Notes under the pieces: generated by a model
What the model was told of the DNA's origin: nothing
Seen by the model: the letters and a program-made list of their open reading frames with translations, nothing else
Database searches by the model: none
Shown: positions 34,956 to 47,870 of the stretch, piece after piece
Numbering within the stretch: the stretch's first letter is position 1
How the letters are laid out: each line of letters begins with the position of its first letter
Program-made: the position numbers and the translations under genes
Source of the DNA: Meloidogyne chitwoodi
Taxonomy: Eukaryota > Nematoda > Chromadorea > Rhabditida > Meloidogynidae
Length of the DNA: 64,000 nt
Reading direction: 5' to 3'
Assembly (NCBI GenBank): GCA_015183035.1
Contig: JACZZP010000010.1
Location: forward strand, 248,001 to 312,000

Positions 34956-37900
34956 TCAATCTTATTTTTAATAAAAAATATTTTTTTACCTAAAATATAA
35001 AATTTTTAATTTATCAAAAAATAAAAGAGCGAAAAAAATTAATTGTTAGACATAATTAAATACATTTGAGTCTGGGTTAACTTTAAAATGGCTTAATTGG
35101 GTAAATGTCTACAAAAAAATTTTTTTTTCAGAAATAAAATTTTTTGACAATTTTAAATCTTTTATAGGTTTATTTTAATAAAAACGATTTGTTTTTCCAA
35201 GAATTTTTTAAAAAATATTTTTGCTGATTTTGTTAAATCACTCCCCTTATTTTAAAGGAGAGGGCATGCTAAACAAGTGTAAATTATAAAAATTTGTAAG
35301 GGAAGGCCGGTAGTGCTTGGATTGAGAAAGACAAAAAGCAAAATAAATTAAAAAAGGCGTTTGGCCAAAGCTTGGATTGAAAAAAGGCGAGAAAAAAGTG
35401 AAGAGGTTAAACAGTGGTTGTTGGACAAAGCTTTTCCCTTCCCCGTCTCTTTGCCATTAAAAACACTAAAAACAGCAGCAGACTTTAAATCTCATTTTAA
35501 CTAAGAGACTGGCAGTGGCGATCAAGCATTGATCATGATCTGTGTTGTTTTTGTTTTGTTTTGCCGTTCATCACCATGAAAATGTGAGATTTTGGCCAAG
35601 CACAACCGGGTACAGACAAGCACTTTTTGATATTTATTTTAAGATGAAAGAAGAGAGGATATAAATGTTTGGAATGACCATAAAAAATTAAAACCCAGAA
35701 GATCATAAATCCTTTAAAAAAATAAAAAAAAAGTTTATTAAAATTAATAATTTAACACTCTGTCTCTCTCCTCAAATTTACTTTACACTCATTTTGTTAG
35801 ACACAAGAAAATTTATGTGTTAATTAGAGAAAATGATTATAATAAATAGGAACGCTAAAAATAAAAAAATAATTTATCGTTTCTCTAATTAACACACTAA
35901 CATTTTTCTTTGTGTCTAACAAAATGAGTGAGTGTTAAGTTAATTTGTGGAGAGACAAAATGGTCAATTTAGGTCAGTTGAGACTTTTATTGAAAAATAA
36001 AATCTGTAATTTTTTAGAAAAATTTAATTTGTTCCCCTTCCCGTCCCCGCGGGGAAAATTTCCCAACTCAAACAATTTTTCAAACTTTTACCAAAAAAGT
36101 GACCGATATTTTGGGTAATTTAGTTATAGTAGAAAGACAGCTGCCCAGTAATAAAATTATGGTAAAAAACGGCAAAAGTTGAGGATGGATGATGACAATT
36201 TTTTTTGCTTATTTTTTGCTTTAGGATGACAGGAAAAAATAAAAAATGAATGGATCGCCAGTTGAAGAAAAAAAAAGAAAATGGACAGAAGAAGATGGCG
36301 ACGGGAACGGCCAGGCCTTTTAACGAGCATTAAATAAAATAAAAAATAACCAAGTGCCATTGGCCACACAAAATTTTGGGGGTCTTTTTAGAAAAATTTA
36401 TGACACTCTGAAACTTTTATTATTCCCAAAGAAACGAAAAAAATTTAATTTGGCCTTTAATTTTCAAATTTTTTAATACCCACCCATTTGAGTCTCAAAA
36501 AATGTTTTCAGAATTTATGAGATTATTAATTTTAAAAAATCAAAAAAAATGTTAAAATAAAAAAAATTAAATTTTCATGTTTATTAAGTATTTTTAATTA
36601 AATTAAATAAGGTATATTAGAGTCTTGATTTTAAATAAACGAAAAAATAATTTAAAAAATTGTCAAAATTTTGTAAAAAATAAAAAAAATAAATTTTATT
36701 CTCAAAATGTATTTTATAGAGATCCCCTAAAAATAAAAAATAAAAAAAAAATTTATAAAAAAAATGCCAATGAAAAACAAGCAAAAATGAAAGGCAACAA
36801 GCAGAAGAAAAGGCTTGAGACTCCGCCCTAAGAAAAGAATGGAGTCAGGGAATGGGCGGATATATTTATCAGTGTCTCTTGAATGTACCATACATGGACA
36901 AACAAAAAATAGGAAAAAGAAGAGAATTACTGCAAAAACATGAAAAAGGACGTTTCGGTGCGAGACCATAAAAAGGTCAATTTTGAAAATAAAATGACCA
37001 AAATTTATAGATAAAAAGGAAAGGACGTTTCGGTGCGATCATGAAAAAAGTGAAGAATTTGTATATAAAAAGGACGTTTCGGTACGGGCCTATAAAAAGG
37101 CCAATTTTGAAGATAAAATTTTGAAAATTTGTAAAAATATACTTTATAGAATGATTTATTTCTATTAAAAAGAAAAAGCTTTTATTTAAAATATCAAGCA
37201 TAATAAAAAAGTTTAAAGATTAGAGAACAAAAATAAATTTAAAAAAAGGAGAAAAGTGCACATTTAAAATAGAAAAAAAATTAAAAAAAGGTGTGTTTCT
37301 ATAAAAAGAGTATTTTAAAATATAACGGATATCCGACTTGCACTTTTTTAATTTTTTATTCTCAAGGAATGCGAGATGTAGTGAAATTGGACGTTTTGGC
37401 GCGAGCCTATAAAATAGCCAATTTTAAACCTAGAAGGTTGAAATTTTGTATAAAAATCAATTTTTTAGTTATCTAAAGTTTGTAAAAATTTCAAAATTTT
37501 TTGATAAAAAAATTTCAAAAATTAATTAATTTTTTGAAAATTTGGCATCAAATGTCTCTAATCAGTGAAAATTAAAAAAATTAAAAATGTAAGAATAAAA
37601 AAAGCAAATAACTAAAATAATATTAATTACCCATTTAAACACATTTTATTGTGTTTTGAAAAAAGTAAAACACAAAAAATTAATTGGGGGATGACGAAGA
37701 GTTTGAGACACTTTTTGGACATTTTTTAACGTTTAAAGAAGTGATTAACTTTGAAAAAAAATATTTTTGCTATTTTTTAATTTAAAAAACAATTAATTAT
37801 GTTTAACAGGTGACAAAATATACCAAAAATAAATTTTGGGATTTTTTGGATTTTTTTTTTAATTTTTAAGATTAGTGATCAAAATAGTTAATTTTTAATT

Positions 37901-39143
37901 AATTAAATATTAGGTAAAAAGAGTAAAAATTGAAAAAAAAATTTTTGCTATCTGTGCTTTTTTTTTTACTTTCCCGTGTGAATCACACGCTTTGTGATCA
38001 AGTGCCAGCTAAAAAAATATTATTATTTATTTTTAAATTATTATTATCTAATTAATTAGTGGATAAATATTGACAAGACAGTAGAGTCTGAAAATTATTT
38101 TTATATTTTATTAGTTGGGTATGGTCATTAGAGTCTGAAAGGGTAAAATTATTTAAAACTAGTTTTAAGTTTTGAGTGATATAACTTAAGGTTGGAATAA
38201 GTCAGAATGTGTGGTATTTAAATGATAGATAATAGAGACTCTAATATACTCGAATATTTTGATTTCACAATTTTACTCAGTAATTTAAGCACTTATTTTC
38301 TCTAAAAATAATAAATTTTGTCTCAGACTCTAATAACCCCTCAACACACTTTTTAATTCATTGTTTCTTTTTTTGTTTATTTCTTTTTTTAAATGTTCAT
38401 TTTTAGCAAAAAGAATGGATATATTTATAAAAAAGAGGATGATCACATTCCAATCTCTTCTATATTTATCTCTCGCTTAAATAACACGCCTATCAATCTT
38501 CATCTGCCCTTTTGTTTTATTTTCTTTTTCTCTAACCTTTTAAATATAAACTTTTTTTCTCTTACAAAAACTTTTTTCTATTAACTTTTCTCTTCTTTAA
38601 ATAAACTTTTTTTCTATTTTCTCTAACCTTTTACAACTTTTTTCTCTTACAACTTTTCTCTTCTCTTCCAAACTTTTTTCTCTCTCTTCTTTTTAAATAA
38701 ACTTTGTGTCTTTTCTTGCAAAAATAATTAATCCAACTTTGTTTGAAAACAAAGTTTATTTTGCTTCTCTAATTATTTAAAAGACCAATACACACAATAA
38801 AAAAAGTTAATGAACAAAGGGCTTTTTAAAATTAAATGGTAACAAATCAATTTAATTAATTTAAAAAAAAATTTTTTTAATTAAAAAAAAATTTTTTTTA
38901 ATTAAAAAATGGGATCAAATGTCTTAAATTAATTTAACAAAATTAAAAAAAATTATTATTAAAAGCAATCCCTTCCCTTCCCCCCTGTTTGGCTAGCTAC
39001 ACCATAACTTTAGTCAATGACTCATTGGCTAAAATTATATATTTTTTTCTTTTTATAGTAACTAGCCTTTACCCATTGGAATGCGTCAAACAGTAAAAAA
39101 CAGGTAAATAATATTATAATGAATATAAAAAAAATAATTTTTT
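34956..39143. other. gene-free, repeat-rich region (part 1)
   Basis: No exon with family resemblance was seen. Contents include a 197-bp hairpin element (35761-35957), several solo GGACGTTTCGGTGCG ends (near 36950, 37022, 37073, 37390), AGACTCTAAT motifs near 38070-38330, and CT-rich simple sequence at 38500-38760. Confidence 0.5.
35761..35957. mobile_element. MITE-like hairpin with TGTCTCTC ends
   Basis: TGTCTCTCTCCTCAAATTTA on the left pairs imperfectly with the right end GTTAATTTGTGGAGAGACA. Inner arms containing ACACTCATTTTGTTAGACAC and TGTTAATTAGAGAAA also pair. Arms are about 80 bp around a 40-bp loop. Confidence 0.7.
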
Positions 39144-39185
39144 ATGAAAGAAAGGACACTAGAGTCTTGGATAATTAATTTGAAA

Positions 39186-39851
39186 ATGTCCTTTTTATTA
39201 GAGAGAATGTCCTTTTTATTAGAGAGAATGTCCTTTTTATTAGAGAGAATGTCCTTTTTATTAGAGAGAATGTCCTTTCTATTAGAGAGAATGTCCTTTC
39301 TATTAGAGAGAATGTCCTTTCTATTAGAGAGAATGTCCTTTCTATTAGAGAGAATGTCCTTTTTATTAGAGAGAATGTCCTTTTTATTAGAGAGAATGTC
39401 CTTTTTATTAGAGAGAATGTCCTTTCTATTAGAGAGAATGTCCTTTCTATTAGAGAGAATGTCCTTTCTATTAGAGAGAATGTCCTTTTTATTAGAGAGA
39501 ATGTCCTTTCTATTAGAGAGAATGTCCTTTCTATTAGAGAGAATGTCCTTTCTATTAGAGAGAATGTCCTTTCTATTAGAGAGAATGTCCTTTCTATTAG
39601 AGAGAATGTCCTTTCTATTAGAGAGAATGTCCTTTCTATTAGAGAGAATGTCCTTTCTATTAGAGAGAATGTCCTTTTTATTAGAGAGAATGTCCTTTCT
39701 ATTAGAGAGAATGTCCTTTCTATTAGAGAGAATGTCCTTTCTATTAGAGAGAATGTCCTTTCTATTAGAGAGAATGTCCTTTCTATTAGAGAGAATGTCC
39801 TTTCTATTAGAGAGAATGTCCTTTTTATTAGAGAGAATGTCCTTTTTATTA
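39186..39851. repeat. 21-bp minisatellite, about 32 units
   Basis: A tandem array of ATGTCCTTTCTATTAGAGAG + A, with a second form differing at one base (CTTTTTATT). The unit is a multiple of three and free of stops, so it is open on both strands (MSFLLER on plus, RTFSLIE on minus). I treat these reading frames as by-products: there is no splice context or signal, and the composition is that of a pure repeat. The two variants occur in blocks, pointing to slippage or unequal exchange. Confidence 0.92.
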
Positions 39852-41429
39852 GAATAATCACAGTATCCAAATTTAATAATTAATTTCAGAAGTTAGGACG
39901 TTTCATTGCGGACGTTAAAATTAATTAAAACACTCGCGCATAAATTACTGTAGAATGGAACATTAGAGTATTAAATTTTTATATAATTTGTAAAATTCAG
40001 GAATTTTCAAATAAATCGAAAGAAAATGAATGAACACAAGGACAATATTTTTTAAACAAAAAAATAAAGAAAATGATTTGGCCGTAAAATAAAATGTCTT
40101 CTTTTATTTTACCCATTATTTGAATGTTAATTTATGCGTGTTTTTCGCTTCTTTTTTATTTTGTTGGACATTTTTTGTTGTTATTTAGCCTTTAAATAAT
40201 TTTTTTATTTTTTTTCTTCTTCTCAAAAATGCATTTTCACATTTATTTTATTTTTTTTTTAATGCTTCTTTTTATTTTATTTTTATTAAACTAAATATAC
40301 GGTCAAAAAAGAATTTTTTTTTTGAAACAATTTTTTTATTTTTTTAGAAATTAAATTAAAAAAATTTTTTTTGTTCAGAATTTAAAGTTATCTCAGAATC
40401 AAATAGTCTAATTTAAATAATTTATTAATTCTAATAAATAATTATTAAAGGACGCTTCGGTGCGGACATGCAAAAAAATAAAAAAATCAGAATTAAATTT
40501 AGGGACGTTTCGGTGCGGGATTATATTTTTAAAATATTTTATTTAAAAAAAGTTTAAAAGCATTATAAAAAAAAAAAATAACATTTTTCTTCCAAACAAA
40601 TTCACGTAAAATAAAAAAAAGTATTAAATAAACACATTTAAAAAAAAAAATTTTTGAGCTAAATATAAAATGGACAGAATAAAAAAAAATAAAAAAAGAA
40701 ATATTTAAAAAAGCTAAAAACATTTTATTAAAAAAATAAAAATACAAGAAAAATAAAAAAAGTAAAGGGGGGAGTAAGCTCCAAAATGAAAGCAAAGGGG
40801 GGAGTAAGCTCAAAGATGCAAAAGGCATTAAATTGTTTAAAAAAATTTATTTAATTTTTTTTTCTTAAAAAGTTGATTAAAAAGGGTGTGAATTTGTTTG
40901 GCAAAGACCCAAAAAAATTACATTTTTAAAATAAAAAAATAAAAAAAATATTTGAAATAGTTATAGGACAAAATGTCAAATTAAATAATGGACACGAGTA
41001 TGTCAGGGAAAAAAATCAAAAGAAAAAGAAAAAAATTTTTTTGTGTTGTCTGATCATTTGTTTTAATAAATAAAGCTTTGAAAAATGATTATTTAAAAAA
41101 GAAAAGAAAAAAAATAAAAAAGGGAGCAATAAAAGGTGAATAATTGGGGTAAAGCTTCTAAAAAGACTAGACAAAAAATTTAAAAAAGCGTGATTTGTGT
41201 GAAAAGAAGAATGTGAATAAAATAAAAATATAATTAAAATGATCACTATTTAGTCATAAGAAAATTACTGGGAAAAAAGAAAAGTGGTCGTTTCAGTGCC
41301 GACGTTTAAAAAGAAAGATGAATCAGATAAAAAATTTCAGAATTTAAAAAAAATGGAGGTAATATTAAAAATCAGAATATTCTGATTTTTTTAATTCTGA
41401 AAGTTTTAAATAATTTAAATTAAATAAAA

Positions 41430-41760
41430 GGATGTTTCAGTGCAGAGGTTGTATCTCTGAGATGGATGAATCATTTTTGACAAGATTTATACCATTCGAT
41501 AGAGCAGAAAATTTGCTACAAGCTAAAAAAGTTGCTAAAAATTGTGACGAAAACGAAAAAGTAGGACCTAAAAATAGCATTATTAGTATGTAAAAATAGA
41601 CTTTTTGAGAGATTTTTTAATTTTAAAATTTTTCTCAAGAAGCTAAAATTTTTTATTTAATTTTTATTTTATAGAAAATTAAATTCTCTATCGAATGATA
41701 GCAAAAATAAAAAAAAAAGTTCATCGTAAAGTGAGTTATAGGCCTCACACTGAACTGGCC
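41430..41760. mobile_element. TIR element, GGATGTTTCAGTGC end, copy 1
   Basis: The left end GGATGTTTCAGTGCAGAGG and right end CCTCACACTGAACTGGCC are imperfect inverted repeats. Inside, ATCATTCGATAGAG-like and CTCTATCGAATGAT-like sequences form a second inner palindrome also found in the element at 43433-43925. Confidence 0.6.
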
Positions 41761-42104
41761 AAGTAATTCCTTTTTATGAGAAATTCAAAAAAATTTAAAT
41801 AAAACAAATTAAATAAATTTAAAAAATTAAAAATGCTTTAAAATAAAAGAAAAAAAGTCAAGTTTGAGAAAATTGAAAAAAATAAGAATACACGCATTTT
41901 AAGAGACTTTCCCCAACAAAATTTAACGTTGTTATTCACTTAAAAAAAAGAAAAATAATATTTTAGCGTTCAAAAAATCATTTTTGTTTTATTATTTGCG
42001 CAAATAAACAAAGTAAAAGTCTGTGCTTGATTTTTCATTTTCCGCCTTTTTATCTCTTAGAAAAGTCGGAAAACAGATGGGAAAAGAGACTAAAAAGTAG
42101 GGGC

Positions 42105-42455
42105 GCTAAGGCGCAAGTTGTTAGGCGCGAGTAATAAAATTGATGTAAAACTTCAATTTAGAACCGAAAAATTTTGTAAGGATATCCAAAATGTGGGTTA
42201 CTACAATCTCCAAAAATTTCAAAATTTTAAGTTTATTATTTCCACAGTTATGGACAAAAATATCAAATTTAATGAAAATACGCGAATTTCTCGCGTTTTT
42301 CGCCCACAACTTTTTTGCTAATAAATAAAAAATTCTAAAATTCATAAAGAACATGGATAAGTCTAATAGGGATATTTATACAAAATTTCAGAATTTTAGC
42401 TAATTTATTCCGGTACTTAATTAAGCGCGCGCCAAAACAATTTGCGCCTAAACAA
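42105..42455. mobile_element. GGCGC-rich TIR element
   Basis: The left CTAAGGCGCAAGTTGTTAGG pairs with the right-end sequence CCAAAACAATTTGCGCCTAA over about 25 bp. The 350-bp body is non-coding. It is related in composition to the elements at 4595-4850 and 63215-63974. Confidence 0.55.
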
Positions 42456-43432
42456 CTATACTCCCCTTAAAAAAGCTCAGGTTTTTTGCCATTTTAAATA
42501 TTTTTTTCTTTTTTTTTTTATTCTCGCGCAGTCCAATAATCTCTTTCTCTTTTAAAACTCTTCTTTTAAGCCTTAAACAAATGCTCGAGAGTCTTTTAAC
42601 CTTCGACACCGACAAAAAAAATAAAAAAAATGATTTAACGGTAAGGCATGGAAATATAAATAGAAAGAAAAAATTGAAAAAAATCAAACAAGTAAAGTAA
42701 ATAAAAAAGACAAAAATTATGTGATAGAAAAATGATGATTTTTATGAATAAAAAATAAAAAAATTTGAAAAAAAAAATTTTAAAAGAAAAAAAGGCCAAA
42801 GAGCAGCGCAGTGATTTCCCCCTTGTTTTAAGGGTAAAATAAAGGAAAAATGGAGAATATTTAATTAAATTATTTAAATAAAAATTATTTTAATTTGTTT
42901 AAATGACTAGACATTTTTAGTGAAAAAAATAAAAATAATGGTGACAGGACGTTTCAGTGCCAAATGCTTAAATTGACTAGGAAGATGGTTTAAAGCTTTG
43001 TTAAATTAAATAAAATAATTTTTGGGAACAAAATCAATTAAAAAAATTAAAAAACAAATAATTTTGGGAGAATTAAACCGTAAATTTACGAAAAAAAATT
43101 TTTGTCCAATTTTCTCATCTTAAACTCCGCCCATCTAAAAAAAAATTTTTCACCAGATGCGCATTTTTTATTTTAAAGGAATTCTCTTCTCTCTTTTTAG
43201 TCTAAATATAATATTTTTGGTGTTATTTATTTATTTTTATTTTTAAATAAAGTAAGGGAAGGGAAATACTTGGATAAATTGTCGGCGGAAAAATTGTCTT
43301 TTTTTATTAAAAAAGACAATTTTTCCGATTTTTTAGTCAATATAATCTGTTGATTATGCAAGAAACATTTTTTTAAATATTTGTTAATAAATAAAAACAA
43401 AAAATTAAAAAAAATCCAAAAAAAAAGTGAAA

Positions 43433-43925
43433 GGATGTTTCAGTGCTAGCGCTATAACTAAAGAAGGAATGGACCTAAAAAATTGATTTTGATATCATTC
43501 GATAGAGAATTAAATTTGCTATAAATTAGTAAAAAGTAAGAAATTTTAACTTAAAAAAGTTAGCGTCAAAAAATTTTAAATTGGAATATTTGCATTTTTG
43601 GATTAAATTTGTTTTTTGAGGTTGAAATTTTTTTTAATTTTTTAAATAATTTAATGTAAATAATTAATTTTTCTATATTTATCAAATTATATCTACTAAT
43701 TATTTTTTTAATTATTTATGCGTTAATAATTTATAAGGCGCCAAGAGTTGGGGCTTTACGCATACTTCCAGGCATTTTTTAAAAAAATTTGTTAATTTTT
43801 TTTAATTTAAAAATTTTCTTTTTATATCATTTTATAGAAAATTTCATCCTCTATCGATTGGTCAAAGTCTAATTTAAAAATATCCATCCGTTGTTGAGTT
43901 ATGCTTTCTGCAATGAAACGACAAC
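43433..43925. mobile_element. TIR element, GGATGTTTCAGTGC end, copy 2
   Basis: It starts GGATGTTTCAGTGCTAGCGC and ends near CTGCAATGAAACGACAAC. It shares the TCATTCGATAGAG motif and its partner CTCTATCGATTGG with copy 1 but has a longer interior. Right edge approximate. Confidence 0.5.
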
Positions 43926-44581
43926 GTTAAGGAATAAACCAAAACTTGTAAAATTAAAAAAAATTTTTTTTGTACTCACTTCTGGCATAAATAATAAATT
44001 CATTTCCCAATTTTTTCTTTTTCTTTTCAAACGAAAATAATTTAGTTAATCCATTCCAAGCAAGTTATGAGAGGAAATAGGGAAAGAGTGTCATGAATAA
44101 AAAAATAAAATAAATAAATATTTTTAAAAATTGTAAAAAAAAGAAAATCAAGGAGAGGATAATAAAGAAGAAAAAAAAATAAAAAATAAAATTTTGTGTT
44201 AGCACCAGAAGTCCAAAAAAAAATTAACAAATAAGAGAGAGACACAAATAAACAAAAGAAGAAGAAAAGAAGGGGAAAGTAATGTAATATATTTATTTAT
44301 ATTTTTAAAGCTCTTCTTTTGGGAAAAAAGTTTTTTTTTTATTTTACACAAATTTATGATTATAAAATAAAAATAATAAATTAAGAGTGGAAAATGAATG
44401 AATCAGAAAAAAATTTCTTTATGGACATTTTGAAATTTTTTTTGATGAATTGTAAAGTGTGGAGAGTACTGTATTTTATCCCCTGGCTATTTATTTTTTT
44501 TAATATTTTGACACTTTTTTTAGACTTTTTTTGTTTAAATTTTGATTTTATAAATTTATTTAAATATTTTTAAAATCAAAT

Positions 44582-44727
44582 CGGTCGGTTCAGTGCCAAA
44601 ATGTTTGTCAATTGATTTAAAAAATTCCAAAAATTGTTTTTTAGAATTATTAAACATCTTGAAAAAAATATTCTGACATTTTTTCTCGTAAAGGTAATTT
44701 AAATTTAATTTTGGCACTGAACCGACC
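44582..44727. mobile_element. 146-bp MITE with CGGTCGGTTCAGTGCC ends
   Basis: Left CGGTCGGTTCAGTGCCAAAA and right TTTTGGCACTGAACCGACCC are almost perfect inverted repeats of about 20 bp. Confidence 0.7.
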
Positions 44728-45274
44728 CAAATATTTATTCACTTAAATAAATATTTTTCTTTCTTTAAAAATTCTTCAAGTCAAAAAAAATTTATTTTGA
44801 AAGAGGAACTCTCCAAATAAATAAATAAAATAAATAAATAAAATAAATAAATTAACAAAAATGCCAAAGATTAATTTACAGAGAAATTAGCCGACCACTT
44901 TTTTAGTATAAAAGGAAATAAAAGGGTACCCCCTTCTCTCTTTCAAAGGGTACCCCCTTTTCCTCTTTCAAGCACTTTCTTCTTTGAATATTTTTTTTGA
45001 TAGGTCAAAAAAAGGCCAATCAGCGACGAAACGTCACTTTTGAGAACATTATATTTTGAGGAGTTGATGAATTGCCGAAAAAAAAATATAATATTACAAA
45101 AGAAAAATTAGCCGAAAAAAAAATTTTTAAAAAAGATGGACTAAATGAGAAATTAAATATCTAAAAAAATATATTTATCAGAAATATAAATGTTTTAATT
45201 TTGAAATTAATATTTGGCTAATCTAGAGTTAAAAAAAATTATTTTTATTTAAACATATCTAAACTAGAAATTGA

Positions 45275-47870
45275 CTAAATCTAAAGGAGCTAAAGAAAAT
45301 GTGTCAACGTCGAAGACTTCAAAAATTAAAAACGAAAATACGGACTTTCGTCCAACTAAAAATATTAAAAAAAATGTATTTAAAACATAGAACAATCTCT
45401 TTAACATACAAAACCATTAATCCTATAAAATCAGAAGTAATTATTACAAATTAAAATCTAATGTTAATACCTAAATTATAAAATAAAACATTCAACATAC
45501 ATATTTATTTATTTATTATACATTTACAACATATATATACAATCAAATACAAATATATATACAATCAAATACAACATATATACAATCAAATACAAATATA
45601 TGTAATACATACAATAGGAACAATAGGCATACAAATATATTTATATAGTTTAGGGAAATATAGGGGAACAATAATTAACAATATTTACGGAACAACAATT
45701 ACATATTTTTATAAGAGAATATATTTATTTATTATTATCATCTATCTCCCTCTTTTGTCCATTCTAGATACTTGGCCCATCTTATGCCTCATTCTCTGCT
45801 TTGGACTTCACCTCTCCGTTCTCATCTGGCTTTGCCTCCTCCAATGCCGCTCCTTCAGCTTTTGACTCCTCCGCGTTCTGTGGAATTTCGATGACTGTGG
45901 GCTTCTCGGCGTCTGTTTTCGATGATTTCCCTTTGTCGACTGCAGATTTATCATTGCCCAACGCTGATTTTGTCATTGACGGCTGCTCACCCTCTGCAGC
46001 TCCTTTTTCGTTCTTCTTTCGCTGAAAAAAAAGAAAATAACATTTTTATTAAAAATTATTTTTAAAATAATCTTACATCTTCTTTCCATTTGTCAAAAGT
46101 CCCAACAGCAGCAGGGCCCTTTTTCTTTACCTCAGAATCATAAAGAGCACGCAAGCTTTTGTCTTTGTCCACTGCTTGTTCAGGCTTCTGCATTTCTTTT
46201 AATTTATTCGTCTTTTGCACCAAGAAGAATGCCAAAATTCCGACAACACACAACAGAAACATAACAATAATTCCAAACACCACATAAAGACCAGTGTTGG
46301 ACTCTTCCTCGATTTTTGTTGTTGAAGATTTTGTCGTTGTTGTGACCGGTTCTGATTTCAATGTAGGACAGGATATTGCAATCCCTGAAGGAGCCTCAGT
46401 TGTGGTAGTCGTTGTTGTTGTCGATGGTGTTGTACAAGTTGGAGTTGGAGTAGGAATGGCAGTAAGTAAACGATAGTACGTAGTATCCTGAATAAAAATA
46501 AAATTAATGGATTTCTTTTGTAATAAAAACTTACAAATTGAATGAAGAGCTCACATTTCGGTCCTGATGGTGGATCATTTTTGAGTACATTTCCAGTAAA
46601 TACTTTAGTTGCATTTAACGAAAGCAAGCTGAAGATAAGCAAATATTCATCCTTTAGAAGTGTATTGTTGATTGTCCATGCAACTGGTTTGACGATGATT
46701 GGATTGTTCTCTAGAGCACAAACAGCCTCATTTGAAGGATTGTAAGTATTTTTCTTTGAAGAATTGATCATCGTAAAATTGTCTTCCGCTCTTATCTCCA
46801 AATCAAAAATCTTCTCTTTCTTATTGCCATCGTTCTTTACCTCCAAACCCTTATCCAATTCCTGAACTAAAATAAATCTAAGATATAAATATTTAAATAT
46901 ATTATACTTAAATGGACGTAAGCAATATAGTGGACTTCTTCTTCTTTATGCCATGAAATTTCAAGAGACGTCTCATTCAAGCATTCGCCGCCTTTTTCTT
47001 CTTTACATTTATTCTTGTCACAAGTTCCCTTCAGAGTTGGACCATCTTTGCTGAATCTTTTGATTTCTTTGTTGTCTTTGCTGTAGATGAAAGGTAGACT
47101 AAAAAATAAATTTTTAATCATAAAAATAAATTAAGAAAACGACTCACAGATTCCAATGGCTTTCTTCTCTATTTGTACCAAGACAACTGCTGAGACCTTT
47201 GCCATTTCTCACTCCAGCCTTGAACTTGATCTTGTCATTGAAGTCACTAAGCAGATCCACAGTGCATAATTTGCCTTCGTACTTAAGTTCACTGGAAAAA
47301 TTAATAAATATTTATTTAATTTAAAAATAAATAAACAAAATATTCTTACATGAAGCCATTTTTGATTGTAACATTGCAGGCACCCGCAAGTTTTTTGTAT
47401 TCGGTATAGCTGATGTTCTTCCTGAGGCCAATATAGTTGTCGTACTCTTCCGTGTTGAGATTCACTTTACCATCCTTCAGAAGCGTGTGTTTGCCAAGTC
47501 CAACGGTTTCGTCCTGTCCGGTTACTTGAAGCACAGAGAACGTAGCAAGCAACAGTAGAGAGCACAGAATCGAAGACTTTCTTGTCCAAGGTCCTGTGTC
47601 AAGCTCCATTGGATGCAGGCAGCGGAAGAGCATGAAGTGTTGTTGTTTGTTTTGATGTAGACGATGTTGGTGTAGTTTTGATGAAGAGTTTGTAGATTGT
47701 TAATAATGAAGAAAAATAACAGGGTTTTTATAGTAAAAAGTTTATAATTTTTATTTTTCAAAGAATAATGATCAAGTTGAAATGTTACTATATAAGCTGG
47801 CAGATTTATTATAATATAAAAGCCAGTCTATCCGTCAAAATTGAGAGAGACATATGTACTAAGACTTGTC
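45275..47870 (-). repeat. inverted segmental duplication, right copy
   Basis: Reverse-complement counterpart of 23445-26195. The 3' flank (45500-45600) has gained extra tandem copies of ATTTGATTGTATATA-like sequence compared with the left copy. Confidence 0.85.
45782..47633 (-). CDS. type I membrane glycoprotein, copy 2 (unknown family)
   Basis: Six exons (47633-47350, 47291-47148, 47098-46908, 46866-46535, 46487-46077, 46021-45782) encode 533 aa. Architecture matches copy 1: signal peptide (SILCSLLLLATFSVLQVTG), N-glycosylation-rich ectodomain, Thr-rich stalk, membrane segment (LYVVFGIIVMFLLCVVGILA) and charged tail ending KAENEA. Exons 2 and 4 have exactly the lengths of their copy-1 partners. 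Compared with copy 1, the stalk and transmembrane region have diverged strongly and the extra tail exon is absent. Ectodomain and extreme C-terminus are better conserved. I cannot assign a function. The bHLH gene lies upstream in divergent orientation. Confidence 0.85.

Larger units (their letters stand above)
39858..45274. other. gene-free, repeat-rich region (part 2)
   Basis: Dominated by poly-A/T-rich DNA, inverted-repeat elements and solo element ends (GGACGTTTCGGTGCGG near 40503; similar near 40449, 41286, 42945). The many short ORFs are Phe/Lys/Asn-rich by-products of A/T runs. No gene was found. Confidence 0.5.

Noticed and set aside
39186..39851. CRISPR-like array
   Set aside because: Contiguous tandem units with no spacers, in a eukaryotic genome.
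39144..39857. Long plus-strand frame of MSFLLER repeats and the opposite RTFSLIE frame
   Set aside because: Both are products of a 21-bp tandem repeat with no stops; no conserved start context, splice context or non-repeat domain.
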